A stretch of 64,000 nt of DNA, from positions 62,001 to 126,000 of the forward strand of contig NZ_CANMWS010000001.1 of NCBI RefSeq assembly GCF_947501665.1, written 5' to 3'. Both the position numbers and the translations under genes were made by a program. This DNA is from an uncultured Shewanella sp. (GTDB lineage Bacteria > Pseudomonadota > Gammaproteobacteria > Enterobacterales > Shewanellaceae). Below, one piece after another: positions 55,389 to 64,000 of the stretch. The notes below the pieces were generated by a model that was given only the letters and a program-made list of their open reading frames with translations, was not told where the DNA came from and did not search any database. Every line of letters begins with the position of its first letter. Position 1 is the first letter of the stretch.

Positions 55389-55640
55389 TTAATCCATTGG
55401 ATGATCGCGTTTAAATAAAGCCCATTCTTCAATGACTTCTCCACTGGGGAGTGTGCAATAGCCCACTTGTCCTGCTTCTTCTGTTTTAATCTCTAAGGTG
55501 CCTCCAAGTGAGACGCAATATTGAGACGCAGGGTTTTTCTGTCCCAATTTTTCAGTTTGTTTTTCGGGCGCTTTTTCAGGAGAGCAGCCAGATAAGATGA
55601 GTGCTGAAAGCAAAGCGCATATTGCGATAACGTGCCGCAT
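55389..55640 (-). CDS. DUF333-family small lipoprotein
   Basis: The protein has 83 aa. A lipoprotein signal ends in LSGC (about 16-19). The mature part has the DUF333 pattern: NPASQYCVSLGGTLEI (about 36-51) and GYCTLPSGEVIEEWALF (60-76), with two conserved cysteines. Related E. coli proteins are called hemolysin-like or HslJ-associated; function unknown. Confidence 0.85.
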   Translation of the reverse strand: MRHVIAICALLSALILSGCSPEKAPEKQTEKLGQKNPASQYCVSLGGTLEIKTEEAGQVGYCTLPSGEVIEEWALFKRDHPMD

Positions 55641-55671
55641 AATTGATCCTTAAAATGAGTATTGAGATAAG

Positions 55672-55705
55672 AATAGACAATCTTTTAAAAAAAAGATTGT
55701 CTATT
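55672..55705. terminator. Terminator downstream of the nucleoside hydrolase
   Basis: A 15-bp perfect stem: AATAGACAATCTTTT (55672-55686) pairs with AAAAGATTGTCTATT (55691-55705) around four A. It lies 12 bp past the hydrolase stop and just upstream of the DUF333 gene, on the same strand. Confidence 0.65.
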
Positions 55706-55717
55706 TACATAGCTATT

Positions 55718-56701
55718 TTAAGGTGTGGTATGGCGCACTTTATCGTAGTCTAAGAGCGTTTTTTTATAAAGTGCGAGCAATGCTTCACTGTTGACACTTG
55801 CTCCGACTTGGTGTGAACGTCTGTGTGACCAAGGATCGTTCATATAAGGCACATTATCGAATTTTTGCAGTGTATAACCAGTTGCTGGACCAGAGGTGAT
55901 AACATGGATAGGGCCTTTACGGACAGAAAATAATGCAGGTGAAATTGCATAGGCAATGGCCGACGGGTCATGTACATGACACGAGTTTGAACCTGTGATC
56001 TGTTTATAGAACTCTAAATAGTATTGGCTGATATCCCAAATAAATTCACCGACTTCTTGTGTGTTATTCTTGATATCGGCTAAATACTCTTGAGTAAAAA
56101 AAGTTTCATGGGTGACATCTAGGCCAATGACTGTGATGGGCCAGTTAGCAGCAAAAACAAGATCAGCCGCTTGGGGATCGGCATAAATATTGGCTTCTGC
56201 ATAAGGAGTGACATTCCCTCTGTGCTCATTCATTCCAAATGCACCACCCATAATAATCACTTCTTTGACTAGAGGTGCTATTTCTGGTGCCAATTGTAAA
56301 GCAAGCGCTAAATTGGTGAGTGGGCCGACAGCAATGAGCGTGATTTCATTTGGCTCTGCATTGACTGAATCGATAATATATTGGGCAGCAGAGCGTTTAT
56401 CAAGGTGATTTGTTGATTGTTTATCGACTTTGATATGACCAAATCCTGTTTCTCCGTGAACCTGAACGACAGGCGCTTTTGGTATACCTGAAAGGGGGAA
56501 GCTAGCACCTTTCACTATATCGGCTGAGAGTTGGTATTTATTTTTTAGAAACAGGGCATTATTTGTGCCATTTTCAATGTCAGTATTACCATATACTGTT
56601 GTGAGAGCTTTTAGCTCAAGCTCTGGACTGGCCTGTGCAAACAAAATAGCCATCGCGTCATCAATGCCAGGATCGGTATCTAAAATTATTTTTTTAGTCA
56701 T
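55718..56701 (-). CDS. Inosine-uridine-type nucleoside hydrolase
   Basis: The protein has 327 aa. The metal-binding DTDPGIDDAMAI (about 8-19) is the family signature; VHGETGFG and the C-terminal HDPSAIAYAI (about 241-250, catalytic His) follow. It splits nucleosides into base and ribose. It is divergent from a PfkB sugar kinase, which could phosphorylate the released ribose or another sugar. Confidence 0.92.
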   Translation of the reverse strand: MTKKIILDTDPGIDDAMAILFAQASPELELKALTTVYGNTDIENGTNNALFLKNKYQLSADIVKGASFPLSGIPKAPVVQVHGETGFGHIKVDKQSTNHLDKRSAAQYIIDSVNAEPNEITLIAVGPLTNLALALQLAPEIAPLVKEVIIMGGAFGMNEHRGNVTPYAEANIYADPQAADLVFAANWPITVIGLDVTHETFFTQEYLADIKNNTQEVGEFIWDISQYYLEFYKQITGSNSCHVHDPSAIAYAISPALFSVRKGPIHVITSGPATGYTLQKFDNVPYMNDPWSHRRSHQVGASVNSEALLALYKKTLLDYDKVRHTTP

Positions 56702-56845
56702 AATGAGTTTGCTTGGTTGTTATTGAGGAGAGTTTTATTGTGGGATATTAGTGTGTAAAAGGCCATGGTTTGTGTTGTTTTTCTTGGTTCTTATACTTAA
56801 ATCCCTTACCATTTACTGATCTATGGTATTAATCAGGGTGCCTTT

Positions 56846-57688
56846 ATGGCGAATATTTTGCTCGTTGCTAATTTAAATTGCGATCGTGTATTGCAATTAC
56901 CTGCAACGCTCCATACAGGTGGTCGGTTTTATTATCATGAAAAAGGCAAACGCCTCGGGGGAGGAGGAGCGAATACCGGTATTGGATTAGCTTGGGCTGA
57001 ACATAATGTAGAGCTTATTAGTCAGGTGGGTGACGATAGCAATGGTGATTGGTTATTACAAGAAGCCAAGTTTCATGGGGTGAATTGTCAAGGAGTTGTA
57101 CGCCGAAAAGATTTATCATGTGAGATGATGTTAATGATGGCACCCAATGGAGAGAGAACGATTTTACGTCCAGAGCGTCCGCCTTTACATTTGCCGCATA
57201 TGCCAAATTGGAGCAATATTGATGCCCTATATATTAATTCATCAGCGGATGAATTATCAAAGTGGACAGCATCAGCTTTGGTGGATTGCTTAGTGGTAAC
57301 ACAATTGGCAAAAGATAATCGCAAGCGTGACGCACATGTGTTACTCACATCTGAAAATGATCTGCAGGGGCGCTGTGATCAATCACCTTGGCAATTTGCA
57401 CTCGATATTGCTGGCCATCAATTACGTTATTTTATTGTCACCAATGGGCGTTTTGGGGCGAGGTTATATACCGCATCAGGTATGAAGCAAGTGTGTGCTA
57501 AGCAGGCCAATGTTGTTGATACAACGGGGGCTGGAGATGCCTATGCAGCGGGGCTTATCCATGGATTATTGACTGGATGTGATATCGAAAGCGCGATGAA
57601 AGAAGCGGCTATTTGGTCTGCTTTTAGTGTCAGTTCTAATACTTCCATACCCAGTGTTGAACTCAGGGACTATTTACAATCAAAATAA
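56846..57688 (+). CDS. PfkB-family carbohydrate kinase
   Basis: The protein has 280 aa. The N-terminal KRLGGGGANTGIGLAWA (about 35-51) and the C-terminal PfkB signature DTTGAGDAYAAGLIHG (about 228-243, catalytic Asp in GAGD) are clear. It is a ribokinase-like enzyme; the substrate is not decided by these motifs. Divergent from the nucleoside hydrolase, 144 bp apart, so a shared control is likely. Confidence 0.88.
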   Translation: MANILLVANLNCDRVLQLPATLHTGGRFYYHEKGKRLGGGGANTGIGLAWAEHNVELISQVGDDSNGDWLLQEAKFHGVNCQGVVRRKDLSCEMMLMMAPNGERTILRPERPPLHLPHMPNWSNIDALYINSSADELSKWTASALVDCLVVTQLAKDNRKRDAHVLLTSENDLQGRCDQSPWQFALDIAGHQLRYFIVTNGRFGARLYTASGMKQVCAKQANVVDTTGAGDAYAAGLIHGLLTGCDIESAMKEAAIWSAFSVSSNTSIPSVELRDYLQSK

Positions 57689-57724
57689 TAGCCACTCACT
57701 TTTTAATACAGAAAGGAAGTTCCA

Positions 57725-58411
57725 ATGGAAGGGATGTTGTTAAAAGCAGAAAAATTACGTTTATATCGTGGCGAAAACACTCAGCTTTTATCGAATGTTG
57801 AAACAGGTATAGAGCAGAAAATTCGCGTCAATGCATTAGATGTGCAGATAGAGCAAATTGTGGGTGACGCTCAAGCTGATAAACGCTTTCACGGTGGCCC
57901 TGATAGAGTGGTACATCATTATCCTAGAGAGCATTATACGTATTTTGGCCAAATGAAGGATTTTAATAAAACAGAAAGTGCGCCACGTATGGGGGAAAAT
58001 ATTAGTACTGAAGGGCTCACTGAAGAAGATATTAATATTGGTGATATTATTCAAATTGGCGAAGCTATATTGCAAGTCTCTCAGCCAAGATCCCCCTGCT
58101 TTAAAGTGAATCTTCAGTTTAATTACCCTACGCTATCATTGATTATGCAAAGAACCCAACGCTGTGGTTGGCTGTATCGAGTATTAACGCCGGGTCTGAT
58201 AAATGAGTCGAATACTTTAGTGTTACAAGAGAGAGTATCGAACATCAGTGTGGCGAGAGCGATAACATTATATTTTTCTGAAGTGTTTAATGCTCAAGGT
58301 TATGAAGTGTTATCTCAGTGTCCGGCTCTGGCTGAAAATTGGAAAAATAGTTTAGAAAAAAGGCTAGTAACCGGTGAGATAGAAGATTGGCAAAGACGAT
58401 TATACTCGTAA
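57725..58411 (+). CDS. yiiM: YiiM-type MOSC-domain protein
   Basis: The protein has 228 aa. MOSC domain: KRFHGGPDRVVHHYPREHY (about 53-71), MGENISTEGLTEEDINIGD (about 89-107) and the cysteine in PRSPCFKVN (about 121-129), which should bind molybdenum cofactor. E. coli YiiM detoxifies N-hydroxylated bases such as 6-N-hydroxylaminopurine. It has an AAAGGAAG binding site. The molybdenum cofactor genes start 2 kb downstream. Confidence 0.9.
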   Translation: MEGMLLKAEKLRLYRGENTQLLSNVETGIEQKIRVNALDVQIEQIVGDAQADKRFHGGPDRVVHHYPREHYTYFGQMKDFNKTESAPRMGENISTEGLTEEDINIGDIIQIGEAILQVSQPRSPCFKVNLQFNYPTLSLIMQRTQRCGWLYRVLTPGLINESNTLVLQERVSNISVARAITLYFSEVFNAQGYEVLSQCPALAENWKNSLEKRLVTGEIEDWQRRLYS

Positions 58412-58470
58412 TACTTCCAGCTAAATCCTAGATCTAGAAGTCTCACGGGTATATACACGAGTTGATGAGG

Positions 58471-58506
58471 CCAATAGAACGGCAGTGATATCTGCCGTTC
58501 TATTGG
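58471..58506. terminator. Terminator between yiiM and the ETF-QO gene
   Basis: CCAATAGAACGGCAG (58471-58485) is an exact inverted match of CTGCCGTTCTATTGG (58492-58506), loop TGATAT. It lies between convergent genes. No long T run, so it may also be a protective 3' stem. Confidence 0.7.
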
Positions 58507-58528
58507 ATCATTATGTTAGTGCTGATGA

Positions 58529-60178
58529 TCACATATTAGGGTAGTTTGGTCCCCCACCGCCTTCTGGTGTCACCCAAGTGATATTTTGGCTGGGATCTTT
58601 GATATCACAGGTTTTACAGTGAATGCAGTTTTGACTGTTAATCACGAACTTATTTTTACCTTGTTCTTGGATTACTTCATAAACACCTGCTGGGCAATAC
58701 CGCTGAGCTGGCTCATTAAACTGAATGAGGTTGATATTCAGTGGAATGCTTGGATCGGTTAACTGCAAATGACAGGGTTGATCTTCTTCATGATAGGTAT
58801 TGGATAAATATACTGAAGAAGGTTTATCAAAAATGAGTTTTCCATCAGGTTTGGGGTAATCGATTTTAGTGTATTTGCTCACAGGGGCCATTTGAGCATA
58901 ATCTGGTGTTTGATCTTTGAGAGTAAAGGGGAAGCGTCCACCAAACCAGTTTTGATCGATGTAATTAAATGCTCCTCCTAACAAGGTCCCAAATTTATGC
59001 ATGGCGGGGCCAAAATTACGGGAACGATAAAGTTCATCTTTAAGCCAGCTTTCTTCAAAGCGCTCGTGGTAACTGTTTAAATCTTTCCCTGCTTCTACGC
59101 CAGCCATAAAAGCTCTGGCAAGTGTTTCTGCTGCTAAAATACCACTTTTCATTGCAGTGTGAGTGCCTTTTATTTTGGCAAAGTTAAGGGTGCCAGCATT
59201 GCATCCAATAATCAGTCCCCCGGGAAAACTCATCTTAGGTAATGAATTTAAGCCACCTTTTGTGATAGCACGTGCTCCATAAGTTATCCGCTCTGCATTT
59301 TTTAATGTTTGCGCAATCACTGGATGGGTTTTATAACGTTGGAATTCATCAAATGGGCTTAAGTGTGGGTTTTTATAATTGAGATCGATAATAAGGCCAA
59401 CAGCAACTTGATTATCTTCTAAGTGATAAAGAAAACCTCCCCCAGATGACCCTTCAGTGAGTGGCCAACCTGCGGTATGAACCACTTTTCCGAGTTGGTG
59501 TTGATCGGCTGGAATTTTCCAAATCTCTTTAAATCCCAAACCATAGTGTTGCGGTGTTTTGTCTTTATCCAATTGATACTTAGCGATTAACTCTTTACCT
59601 AAATGTCCTCGGCAACCTTCACTCAGTACAGTATATTTGGCATGAAGCTCCATACCGGGTTCGAAACTGTCTTTAGCTTGACCATTTGCGCCCATTCCCA
59701 TGTCACCAATGAGGATCCCTTTAACGCTGTCATCTTCATTGTATAATAACTGGCTTGCAGGAAATCCTGGGAATATTTCGATACCTAATGCTTCGGCTTG
59801 TTCGGCTAACCAGCGGCACAGGTTACCTAGGCTAATGATATAGTTTCCATTGTTATGCATTGTTTTAGGGACAATAGCATTGGGTAGCAGTGTTGATTTA
59901 TCGGCAGACTTTAAAAGGTGAATTTCGTCACTTGTTACCGCGGTGTGTAATGGGGCATTCATTTCATGCCAATTGGAAAATAACTCTTCAAGTACATCAG
60001 GTTCAAAAATAGCGCCCGATACGATATGTGCGCCAACTTCTGAGCCTTTTTCAACCACACAAATTGAAATATCTTGGCCGCAATCTTTAGATATTTGCAT
60101 TAATCGACATGCTGTTGCTAATCCCGAAGGTCCAGCGCCAACTATGATAACGTCGAATTCCATTGATTCACGTTCCAT
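58529..60178 (-). CDS. Electron transfer flavoprotein:ubiquinone oxidoreductase
   Basis: The protein has 549 aa. The FAD fold DVIIVGAGPSGLATA (about 9-23) is followed by the ubiquinone-binding middle domain. The 4Fe-4S site is at the C-terminus: CPAGVYEV (about 489), CIHCKTCDIKDP (about 513-524), and the final PEGGGGPNYPNM. It passes electrons from ETF, hence from fatty acid and amino acid oxidation, to quinone. The start has a GAGGTGA site. Confidence 0.95.
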   Translation of the reverse strand: MERESMEFDVIIVGAGPSGLATACRLMQISKDCGQDISICVVEKGSEVGAHIVSGAIFEPDVLEELFSNWHEMNAPLHTAVTSDEIHLLKSADKSTLLPNAIVPKTMHNNGNYIISLGNLCRWLAEQAEALGIEIFPGFPASQLLYNEDDSVKGILIGDMGMGANGQAKDSFEPGMELHAKYTVLSEGCRGHLGKELIAKYQLDKDKTPQHYGLGFKEIWKIPADQHQLGKVVHTAGWPLTEGSSGGGFLYHLEDNQVAVGLIIDLNYKNPHLSPFDEFQRYKTHPVIAQTLKNAERITYGARAITKGGLNSLPKMSFPGGLIIGCNAGTLNFAKIKGTHTAMKSGILAAETLARAFMAGVEAGKDLNSYHERFEESWLKDELYRSRNFGPAMHKFGTLLGGAFNYIDQNWFGGRFPFTLKDQTPDYAQMAPVSKYTKIDYPKPDGKLIFDKPSSVYLSNTYHEEDQPCHLQLTDPSIPLNINLIQFNEPAQRYCPAGVYEVIQEQGKNKFVINSQNCIHCKTCDIKDPSQNITWVTPEGGGGPNYPNM

Positions 60179-60400
60179 CAGTTCACCTCATCCTTACTTT
60201 TCCCCGATGCTTATCATTGGTATCTTAAGGGACACTTGATATAAACGGGTGTTTTAATTTATAAGCTTACCTTAATTTTTAACTTCGTCACAGTGATCCG
60301 TGTATTTGAATAGTGAAGTTAAGCATGATTATTTAACGATAACTGTCATTAAATCGCTACGAATATTGATTATGGCATAATAAATTCCCTTTTAACGCTA
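60179..60400. other. Divergent promoter region, ETF-QO / moaA
   Basis: No gene is seen. It should contain the promoters of both transcripts; I could not place a ModE or other operator by eye. Confidence 0.35.
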
Positions 60401-60419
60401 GGGTTGCGGGTCTGTTTCG

Positions 60420-60540
60420 GCCTATAATCAGCATATTGAAATCCCACTTTTTTTATATTTAATGTGAAATCTGGGAAGTAAGATTGTTAAATAATGGTAA
60501 TCAGGTGTGGAATGATTTCTCTCACCTCCCAGCAGGAAGG
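60420..60540 (+). promoter_or_regulatory. Probable molybdenum cofactor (Moco) riboswitch
   Basis: The moaA leader ends with CACCTCCCAGCAGGAAGGG (60523 onward), a segment I recall as conserved in the Moco RNA motif upstream of moaA in gammaproteobacteria. AGGTG (60503-60507) can pair with CACCT (60523-60527). A further CCCA/TGGG stem lies upstream. The moaA start follows at 60546. The 5' limit is approximate. Confidence 0.6.
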
Positions 60541-60545
60541 GTGGA

Positions 60546-61526
60546 ATGTCTCAATTAGAAGATAAATTTGGTAGAAGATTCCATTACTTACGCTTGTCAG
60601 TCACTGATGTGTGTAACTTTAAATGTGGATATTGTTTGCCTCATGGGTATCAAACCAGTGGGAAACCTTCATTCTTAACCTTAGATGAAATTTCCCATTT
60701 GGTGGATGCATTTTCACAAGTCGGCACACAAAAAATTCGAATTACCGGTGGTGAGCCGTCTTTACGTCGAGATTTTACGGACATTATTCGAGTGATTGCT
60801 GATAATCAAAAAATAAAAACGTTGGCAACCACGACCAATGGTGATCGCTTAGCCAAACATGCGAAAGGTTGGCATGAAGCTGGACTCAAGAAGATCAACA
60901 TATCGGTAGACAGTCTTGATCCGCGTTTATTTTATCAAATAACAGGCGAAAATAAGTTTTATCAAGTAATGCAAGGCATTGATGCTGCTTTAGAGACGGG
61001 TTTTGAGAGCGTTAAAGTGAATGCAGTGTTACTTAAAGGTCTTAATGATCAATCTTTACCTCAATTTTTACATTGGATTAAAAAGACACCGATTGATCTT
61101 CGCTTTATTGAATTGATGGAAACAGGGCTTGGGCGTGATTATTTTCAACAGCATCATGTGGCTGGGCGTCAAATCAAAAGCTGGTTATTGCAACAAGGCT
61201 GGCAATTAGAGCCTCGCAATATTGATGATGGACCGGCACAAAATTTTAGCCATCCAGATTATTTAGGCAGAATCGGATTAATTATGCCTTATGAACAAAA
61301 TTTTTGTTCAAGTTGTAATCGTTTACGTGTTTCAGCAAAAGGAAAACTGCATTTGTGCTTGTTTACTGAGAATGGGGTTGATTTAAGAGATTTATTGGTT
61401 TCACCTTCTCAGCAGGCTGCTTTGATTGCTCGATTACATGCTCAATTAGCCACAAAAAATCAAACGCATTTTTTACACCAAGGTGTGACGGGTGTCACTC
61501 AGCATTTAGCATCCATTGGTGGGTAA
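60546..61526 (+). CDS. moaA: GTP 3',8-cyclase MoaA
   Basis: The protein has 326 aa. Radical SAM cluster CNFKCGYC (about 20-27), the [13 protein letters not shown]-binding region (about 65-74) and the second 4Fe-4S site near the C-terminus ([13 protein letters not shown], then CLF). It makes the first intermediate of Moco synthesis with MoaC. The usual C-terminal GG is present (SIGG). First gene of the Moco block, behind the probable riboswitch. Confidence 0.96.
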   Translation: MSQLEDKFGRRFHYLRLSVTDVCNFKCGYCLPHGYQTSGKPSFLTLDEISHLVDAFSQVGTQKIRITGGEPSLRRDFTDIIRVIADNQKIKTLATTTNGDRLAKHAKGWHEAGLKKINISVDSLDPRLFYQITGENKFYQVMQGIDAALETGFESVKVNAVLLKGLNDQSLPQFLHWIKKTPIDLRFIELMETGLGRDYFQQHHVAGRQIKSWLLQQGWQLEPRNIDDGPAQNFSHPDYLGRIGLIMPYEQNFCSSCNRLRVSAKGKLHLCLFTENGVDLRDLLVSPSQQAALIARLHAQLATKNQTHFLHQGVTGVTQHLASIGG

Positions 61527-61594
61527 GTTTGGTTACTGACTCAAGTAATAAGCGTTTAGTGAGCGTCGTATAAATATTATAATTGAAGGTTGGA

Positions 61595-62074
61595 ATGACG
61601 AAAAAATTTACTCATATCAATACAGAAGGTAATGCTCATATGGTTGATGTTACTGAAAAAAAAGTAACTCAACGAGAAGCAAGGGCACAAGCTTTCATTG
61701 AAATGGCACCAGAAACATTGCAAATGATTGTTCAAGGACGTCACCATAAAGGAGATGTATTTGCGACGGCGAGAATAGCGGGTATTCAAGCTGCGAAGAA
61801 AACCTCAGATCTTATTCCACTCTGTCATCCTTTGATGCTGACAAAAGTGGAGGTTAATATTGAAGCAGAACTTGATAATCATAGAGTGAAAGTGACCAGT
61901 TTATGTAAGTTGTCTGGTAAAACTGGGGTTGAAATGGAGGCTTTAACAGCAGTATCTGTTGCGGTGTTAACGATTTATGATATGTGTAAAGCAATTCAAA
62001 AAGATATGCTTATTTCTCAGATATGTTTATTGGAAAAAACTGGAGGTAAGTCAGGAGATTATTGCATCAAATAA
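61595..62074 (+). CDS. moaC: Cyclic pyranopterin monophosphate synthase MoaC
   Basis: The protein has 159 aa from [12 protein letters not shown]; a TTG twelve bases upstream is less likely. Family marks: [14 protein letters not shown] (about 15-28), [13 protein letters not shown] (about 73-85) and [14 protein letters not shown] (about 112-125). It works with MoaA to form cyclic pyranopterin monophosphate. It lies 68 bp after moaA. Confidence 0.95.
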   Translation: MTKKFTHINTEGNAHMVDVTEKKVTQREARAQAFIEMAPETLQMIVQGRHHKGDVFATARIAGIQAAKKTSDLIPLCHPLMLTKVEVNIEAELDNHRVKVTSLCKLSGKTGVEMEALTAVSVAVLTIYDMCKAIQKDMLISQICLLEKTGGKSGDYCIK

Positions 62075-62218
62075 TGTTTGAGGCTTTCTCCATCGTGACG
62101 TGTAATCGCTCCCCTGTTCTACAATGAGTAAAGTCGACAATACTTTAACTTTTGATGTCAGATTTTATGTAATAATGACATATATTTGTCAGTATTGAAT
62201 TGATTAATGAGGACTAAA

Positions 62219-62272
62219 ATGCATACCATTTTTAAAGTTGGTCGTTTATTTAGAGGTAATGTTTCAATATGA
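62219..62272 (+). CDS. Short leader ORF coupled to moaD
   Basis: A 17-codon frame (MHTIFKVGRLFRGNVSI) with a good GAGGA site six bases before its ATG. Its stop overlaps the moaD start as ATGA, so moaD translation would depend on it. It shows no similarity that I recognise. It could be a regulatory leader peptide or the tail of a lost gene. Confidence 0.4.
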   Translation: MHTIFKVGRLFRGNVSI

Positions 62273-62520
62273 TCAATGTATTGTTTTTTGCTCAAGTACG
62301 AGAGCAATTACAGTTAAGCCATTTGTTAGTACCTGCAACAGATGCAATTCAAACAGCCAATGATCTTCGGCTGCTTTTATCTCAAAAAGGGGATAAGTGG
62401 GCTAAGGCTCTTGAGTCTGAACGTTTATTGGTCGCAGTTAACCAAACGATAAGTCAATGGGATAGTGCTATTGAAGATGGTGATGAAGTGGCTTTTTTTC
62501 CTCCAGTGACAGGTGGATAA
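62269..62520 (+). CDS. moaD: Molybdopterin synthase sulfur carrier subunit MoaD
   Basis: The protein has 83 aa. Ubiquitin-like fold with the required C-terminal PPVTGG, whose last glycine carries the thiocarboxylate. It is coupled upstream to a 17-codon frame and lies 3 bp before moaE. Confidence 0.93.
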   Translation: MINVLFFAQVREQLQLSHLLVPATDAIQTANDLRLLLSQKGDKWAKALESERLLVAVNQTISQWDSAIEDGDEVAFFPPVTGG

Positions 62521-62523
62521 AAC

Positions 62524-62973
62524 ATGAACAGAGTACAAAATGAAGATTTTAACTTAGCCGATGAATATCAACACCTGAACACAGATAACAGTGATGGCGC
62601 CATGGTCACTTTTGTGGGGAAGGTGAGAGATTTTAATGATGGAATAAATGTGAGTCGTTTAACGCTTGAGCATTATCCAGGCATGACTGAGACAGTTCTG
62701 GCGCAAATAGAGCAAGAAGCACGCGAACGTTGGCCGCTTAACCTTGTTCGAATCATACACAGAGTGGGTGCATTAGAGCTTGGCGATCAAATTGTCTTTA
62801 TTGGCGTGACAAGTCAACATAGAAAAGCGGCTTTTGAGGCTTGTGAGTTTCTCATTGATTATTTGAAAATTAAAGCGCCTTTTTGGAAACTAGAGGCGAA
62901 TGACATTAGCCAACGATGGATTGATGCGAAAACCTCAGATGATCTTGCCGCTCAGCACTGGCAAAGCGAGTAA
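62524..62973 (+). CDS. moaE: Molybdopterin synthase catalytic subunit MoaE
   Basis: The protein has 149 aa. Family marks: GAMVTFVGKVRDFN (about 25-38), LEHYPGMTE (about 48-56) and HRKAAFEACEFLIDYLKIKA (about 99-118) with the catalytic Lys region. It binds MoaD and inserts sulfur to form molybdopterin. Confidence 0.95.
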   Translation: MNRVQNEDFNLADEYQHLNTDNSDGAMVTFVGKVRDFNDGINVSRLTLEHYPGMTETVLAQIEQEARERWPLNLVRIIHRVGALELGDQIVFIGVTSQHRKAAFEACEFLIDYLKIKAPFWKLEANDISQRWIDAKTSDDLAAQHWQSE

Positions 62974-62993
62974 ACCGTGATTGTTGGTTATCA

Positions 62994-63824
62994 ATGCAAA
63001 AACGTCAGTATGGGTTCATTTTAGTGAAGCAAATATTTAAATTCTTTTTTTTAAGTCTCTATCTTTATTTTATGGCTTTCTCTGTTAATGCCACGCAAGG
63101 TGATTCATTTCAAAGCGACTCCCCGCTTATCGCTGCCGCTTCCAGTATTAAATTTGCTTTGGATGATGTTGTACAAGCTTTTACAATCGATACGGGATTA
63201 ACGGTTAATGTCTCTTATGGCTCATCAGGAAATTTAGTATCGCAGATTAAGCATGGTGCGCCTTTTGAATTGTTTCTTTCAGCTGATGAGTCTTATGTTT
63301 TAAAGCTCAAACAGGCCCATTTGATAAAAGGTGGAGGACAGGTTTACGCTGTTGGAAAATTAGCCTTAGTGTCCCCTAAGACATCGAATTTACGCTTAGA
63401 TAGGTCATTAATGGGGGTGAGAGCATTATTAAAAAAGCAGCAACTTGAGCGTTTTGCTATTGCTAATCCAAAACATGCGCCCTATGGAGAAAGAGCACAA
63501 GCTTTGCTTAAACGCCTTGAGCTGTGGAACAGTATTTATCCTCATTTGGTACTTGGAGAAAATGTATCTCAAGCGGCTCAATTTGTCTTGACCGGAGCGG
63601 TTCAGGGAGGGATTGTTGCTTTATCATTAGCGATTAGACCTCAATTTGCTGAAAAAGTGAATTATTTCGTGCTTCCAAAGGATTTATATCCACCTTTAAA
63701 GCAGAGTATGGCCTTGTTAAATGATGCGGGCACTACGGCGACGCTCTTTTATCAATATGTTTTATCTCCTAAGGCTCAGTCTATTTTTCAACAATATGGC
63801 TTTGCCTCAGAAGAGTCATTGTAA
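62994..63824 (+). CDS. modA: Molybdate-binding protein ModA
   Basis: The protein has 276 aa. A signal peptide covers about 1-34 (hydrophobic core FKFFFLSLYLYFMAFSV), though the extra N-terminal residues make the start uncertain. Mature part: IAAASSIKFALDDVV (about 46-60), VSYGSSGNLVSQI (about 73-85) and FELFLSADESYV (about 91-102), the usual ModA motifs for binding molybdate in the periplasm. The stop overlaps modB (TAATG). Confidence 0.93.
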   Translation: MQKRQYGFILVKQIFKFFFLSLYLYFMAFSVNATQGDSFQSDSPLIAAASSIKFALDDVVQAFTIDTGLTVNVSYGSSGNLVSQIKHGAPFELFLSADESYVLKLKQAHLIKGGGQVYAVGKLALVSPKTSNLRLDRSLMGVRALLKKQQLERFAIANPKHAPYGERAQALLKRLELWNSIYPHLVLGENVSQAAQFVLTGAVQGGIVALSLAIRPQFAEKVNYFVLPKDLYPPLKQSMALLNDAGTTATLFYQYVLSPKAQSIFQQYGFASEESL

Positions 63825-64000
63825 TGGATTGGCAAGCCTTATACCTTTCGATACAGTTAAGTGTTGTTACAGTATTAATACTTATCCCATTCTCCATTTT
63901 TTTTGGTCGGTTACTGGCTTATAGTCAGTTTAAAGGTAAAGCTTGGATTGAAGCATTGGTCATGGTGCCTTTAGTGCTGCCTCCCACTGTGGTGGGTTAC
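63824..64000 (+). CDS. modB: Molybdate ABC transporter permease ModB, N-terminal part
   Basis: The first 59 codons (MDWQALYLSIQLSVVTVLIL and on) lie in the window. They show the first membrane helix and the conserved VMVPLVLPPTVVGY segment at the end of the visible part, typical of ModB. It is coupled to modA by TAATG. The rest is outside the window. Confidence 0.92.
   Translation, partial: MDWQALYLSIQLSVVTVLILIPFSIFFGRLLAYSQFKGKAWIEALVMVPLVLPPTVVGY

Overview
The window looks like a piece of a Shewanella chromosome (Gammaproteobacteria, Alteromonadales). The evidence is the gene set and its order: a prpR-prpB-prpC-acnD-prpF propionate operon, the polA / Spot 42 / engB / cytochrome c4 / CsrC-like RNA / yihI / hemN block, tdh-kbl next to waaA and kdkA, glpE-glpG, and a moaA-moaC-moaD-moaE-modA-modB run. 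Base composition is moderate, with an AT-rich accessory patch at about 4.3-6.7 kb. No rRNA, tRNA, complete insertion sequence or CRISPR array was seen.

Layout. 1-3568 is the end of a flagellar export operon (fliR partial, flhB, flhA) that stops at a terminator instead of running into flhF/flhG, which suggests a secondary (lateral-type) flagellar system. 3569-10528 is an accessory stretch. It holds two copies of a REP-like two-hairpin repeat, an AT-rich cluster (a possible PIN-like nuclease, a small one-helix membrane protein and a Yip1-type membrane protein), a higBA toxin-antitoxin pair with a perfect palindromic operator, an unknown exported protein, a YjbR-type protein and a membrane fatty acid hydroxylase. 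10553-17353 is the 2-methylcitrate (propionate) operon under a GntR-type PrpR, with two perfect operator palindromes upstream and a third inside prpR. 17402-28921 carries metabolic and transport genes: a divergent inositol-monophosphatase-like protein, gamma-glutamyltransferase, a POT peptide transporter, a CadC-like regulator with TPRs, a lysophospholipase, a DUF885 lipoprotein and adenosine deaminase.

28983-37580 is a conserved enterobacterial-type synteny block: hemN, DUF2489, yihI, a CsrC-like GGA-rich RNA, cytochrome c4, engB, Spot 42 RNA and polA. 37967-43889 holds elbB, glpG, glpE, tdh, kbl and two tandem TetR paralogues. 44182-53089 is an LPS-core locus: waaA, kdkA, a GT9 and a GT28-like transferase, two GT4 enzymes and two closely related glycerophosphotransferase-like genes. 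Both of the latter start at TTG, and they share an identical 44-nt tract. 53743-58411 holds a DUF2986 mini-gene, gltS, a DUF333 lipoprotein, a nucleoside hydrolase divergent from a PfkB kinase, and a YiiM-type MOSC protein. 58529-64000 holds ETF:ubiquinone oxidoreductase, then molybdenum cofactor synthesis behind a probable Moco riboswitch, running into molybdate uptake (modA, modB partial).

Functional links. Molybdate uptake and cofactor synthesis form one transcription-oriented block. Adenosine deaminase, nucleoside hydrolase and the sugar/nucleoside kinase point to nucleoside salvage. The two sRNAs (Spot 42 and CsrC-like) keep the genomic positions they have in E. coli. The least explained parts are the 4.3-6.7 kb AT-rich cluster, the covarying hairpin repeat at 3.84-3.94 kb, a structured non-coding element at 10.24-10.29 kb and a short leader ORF coupled to moaD. 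All functional calls rest on reading motifs and synteny by eye; no database search was run.
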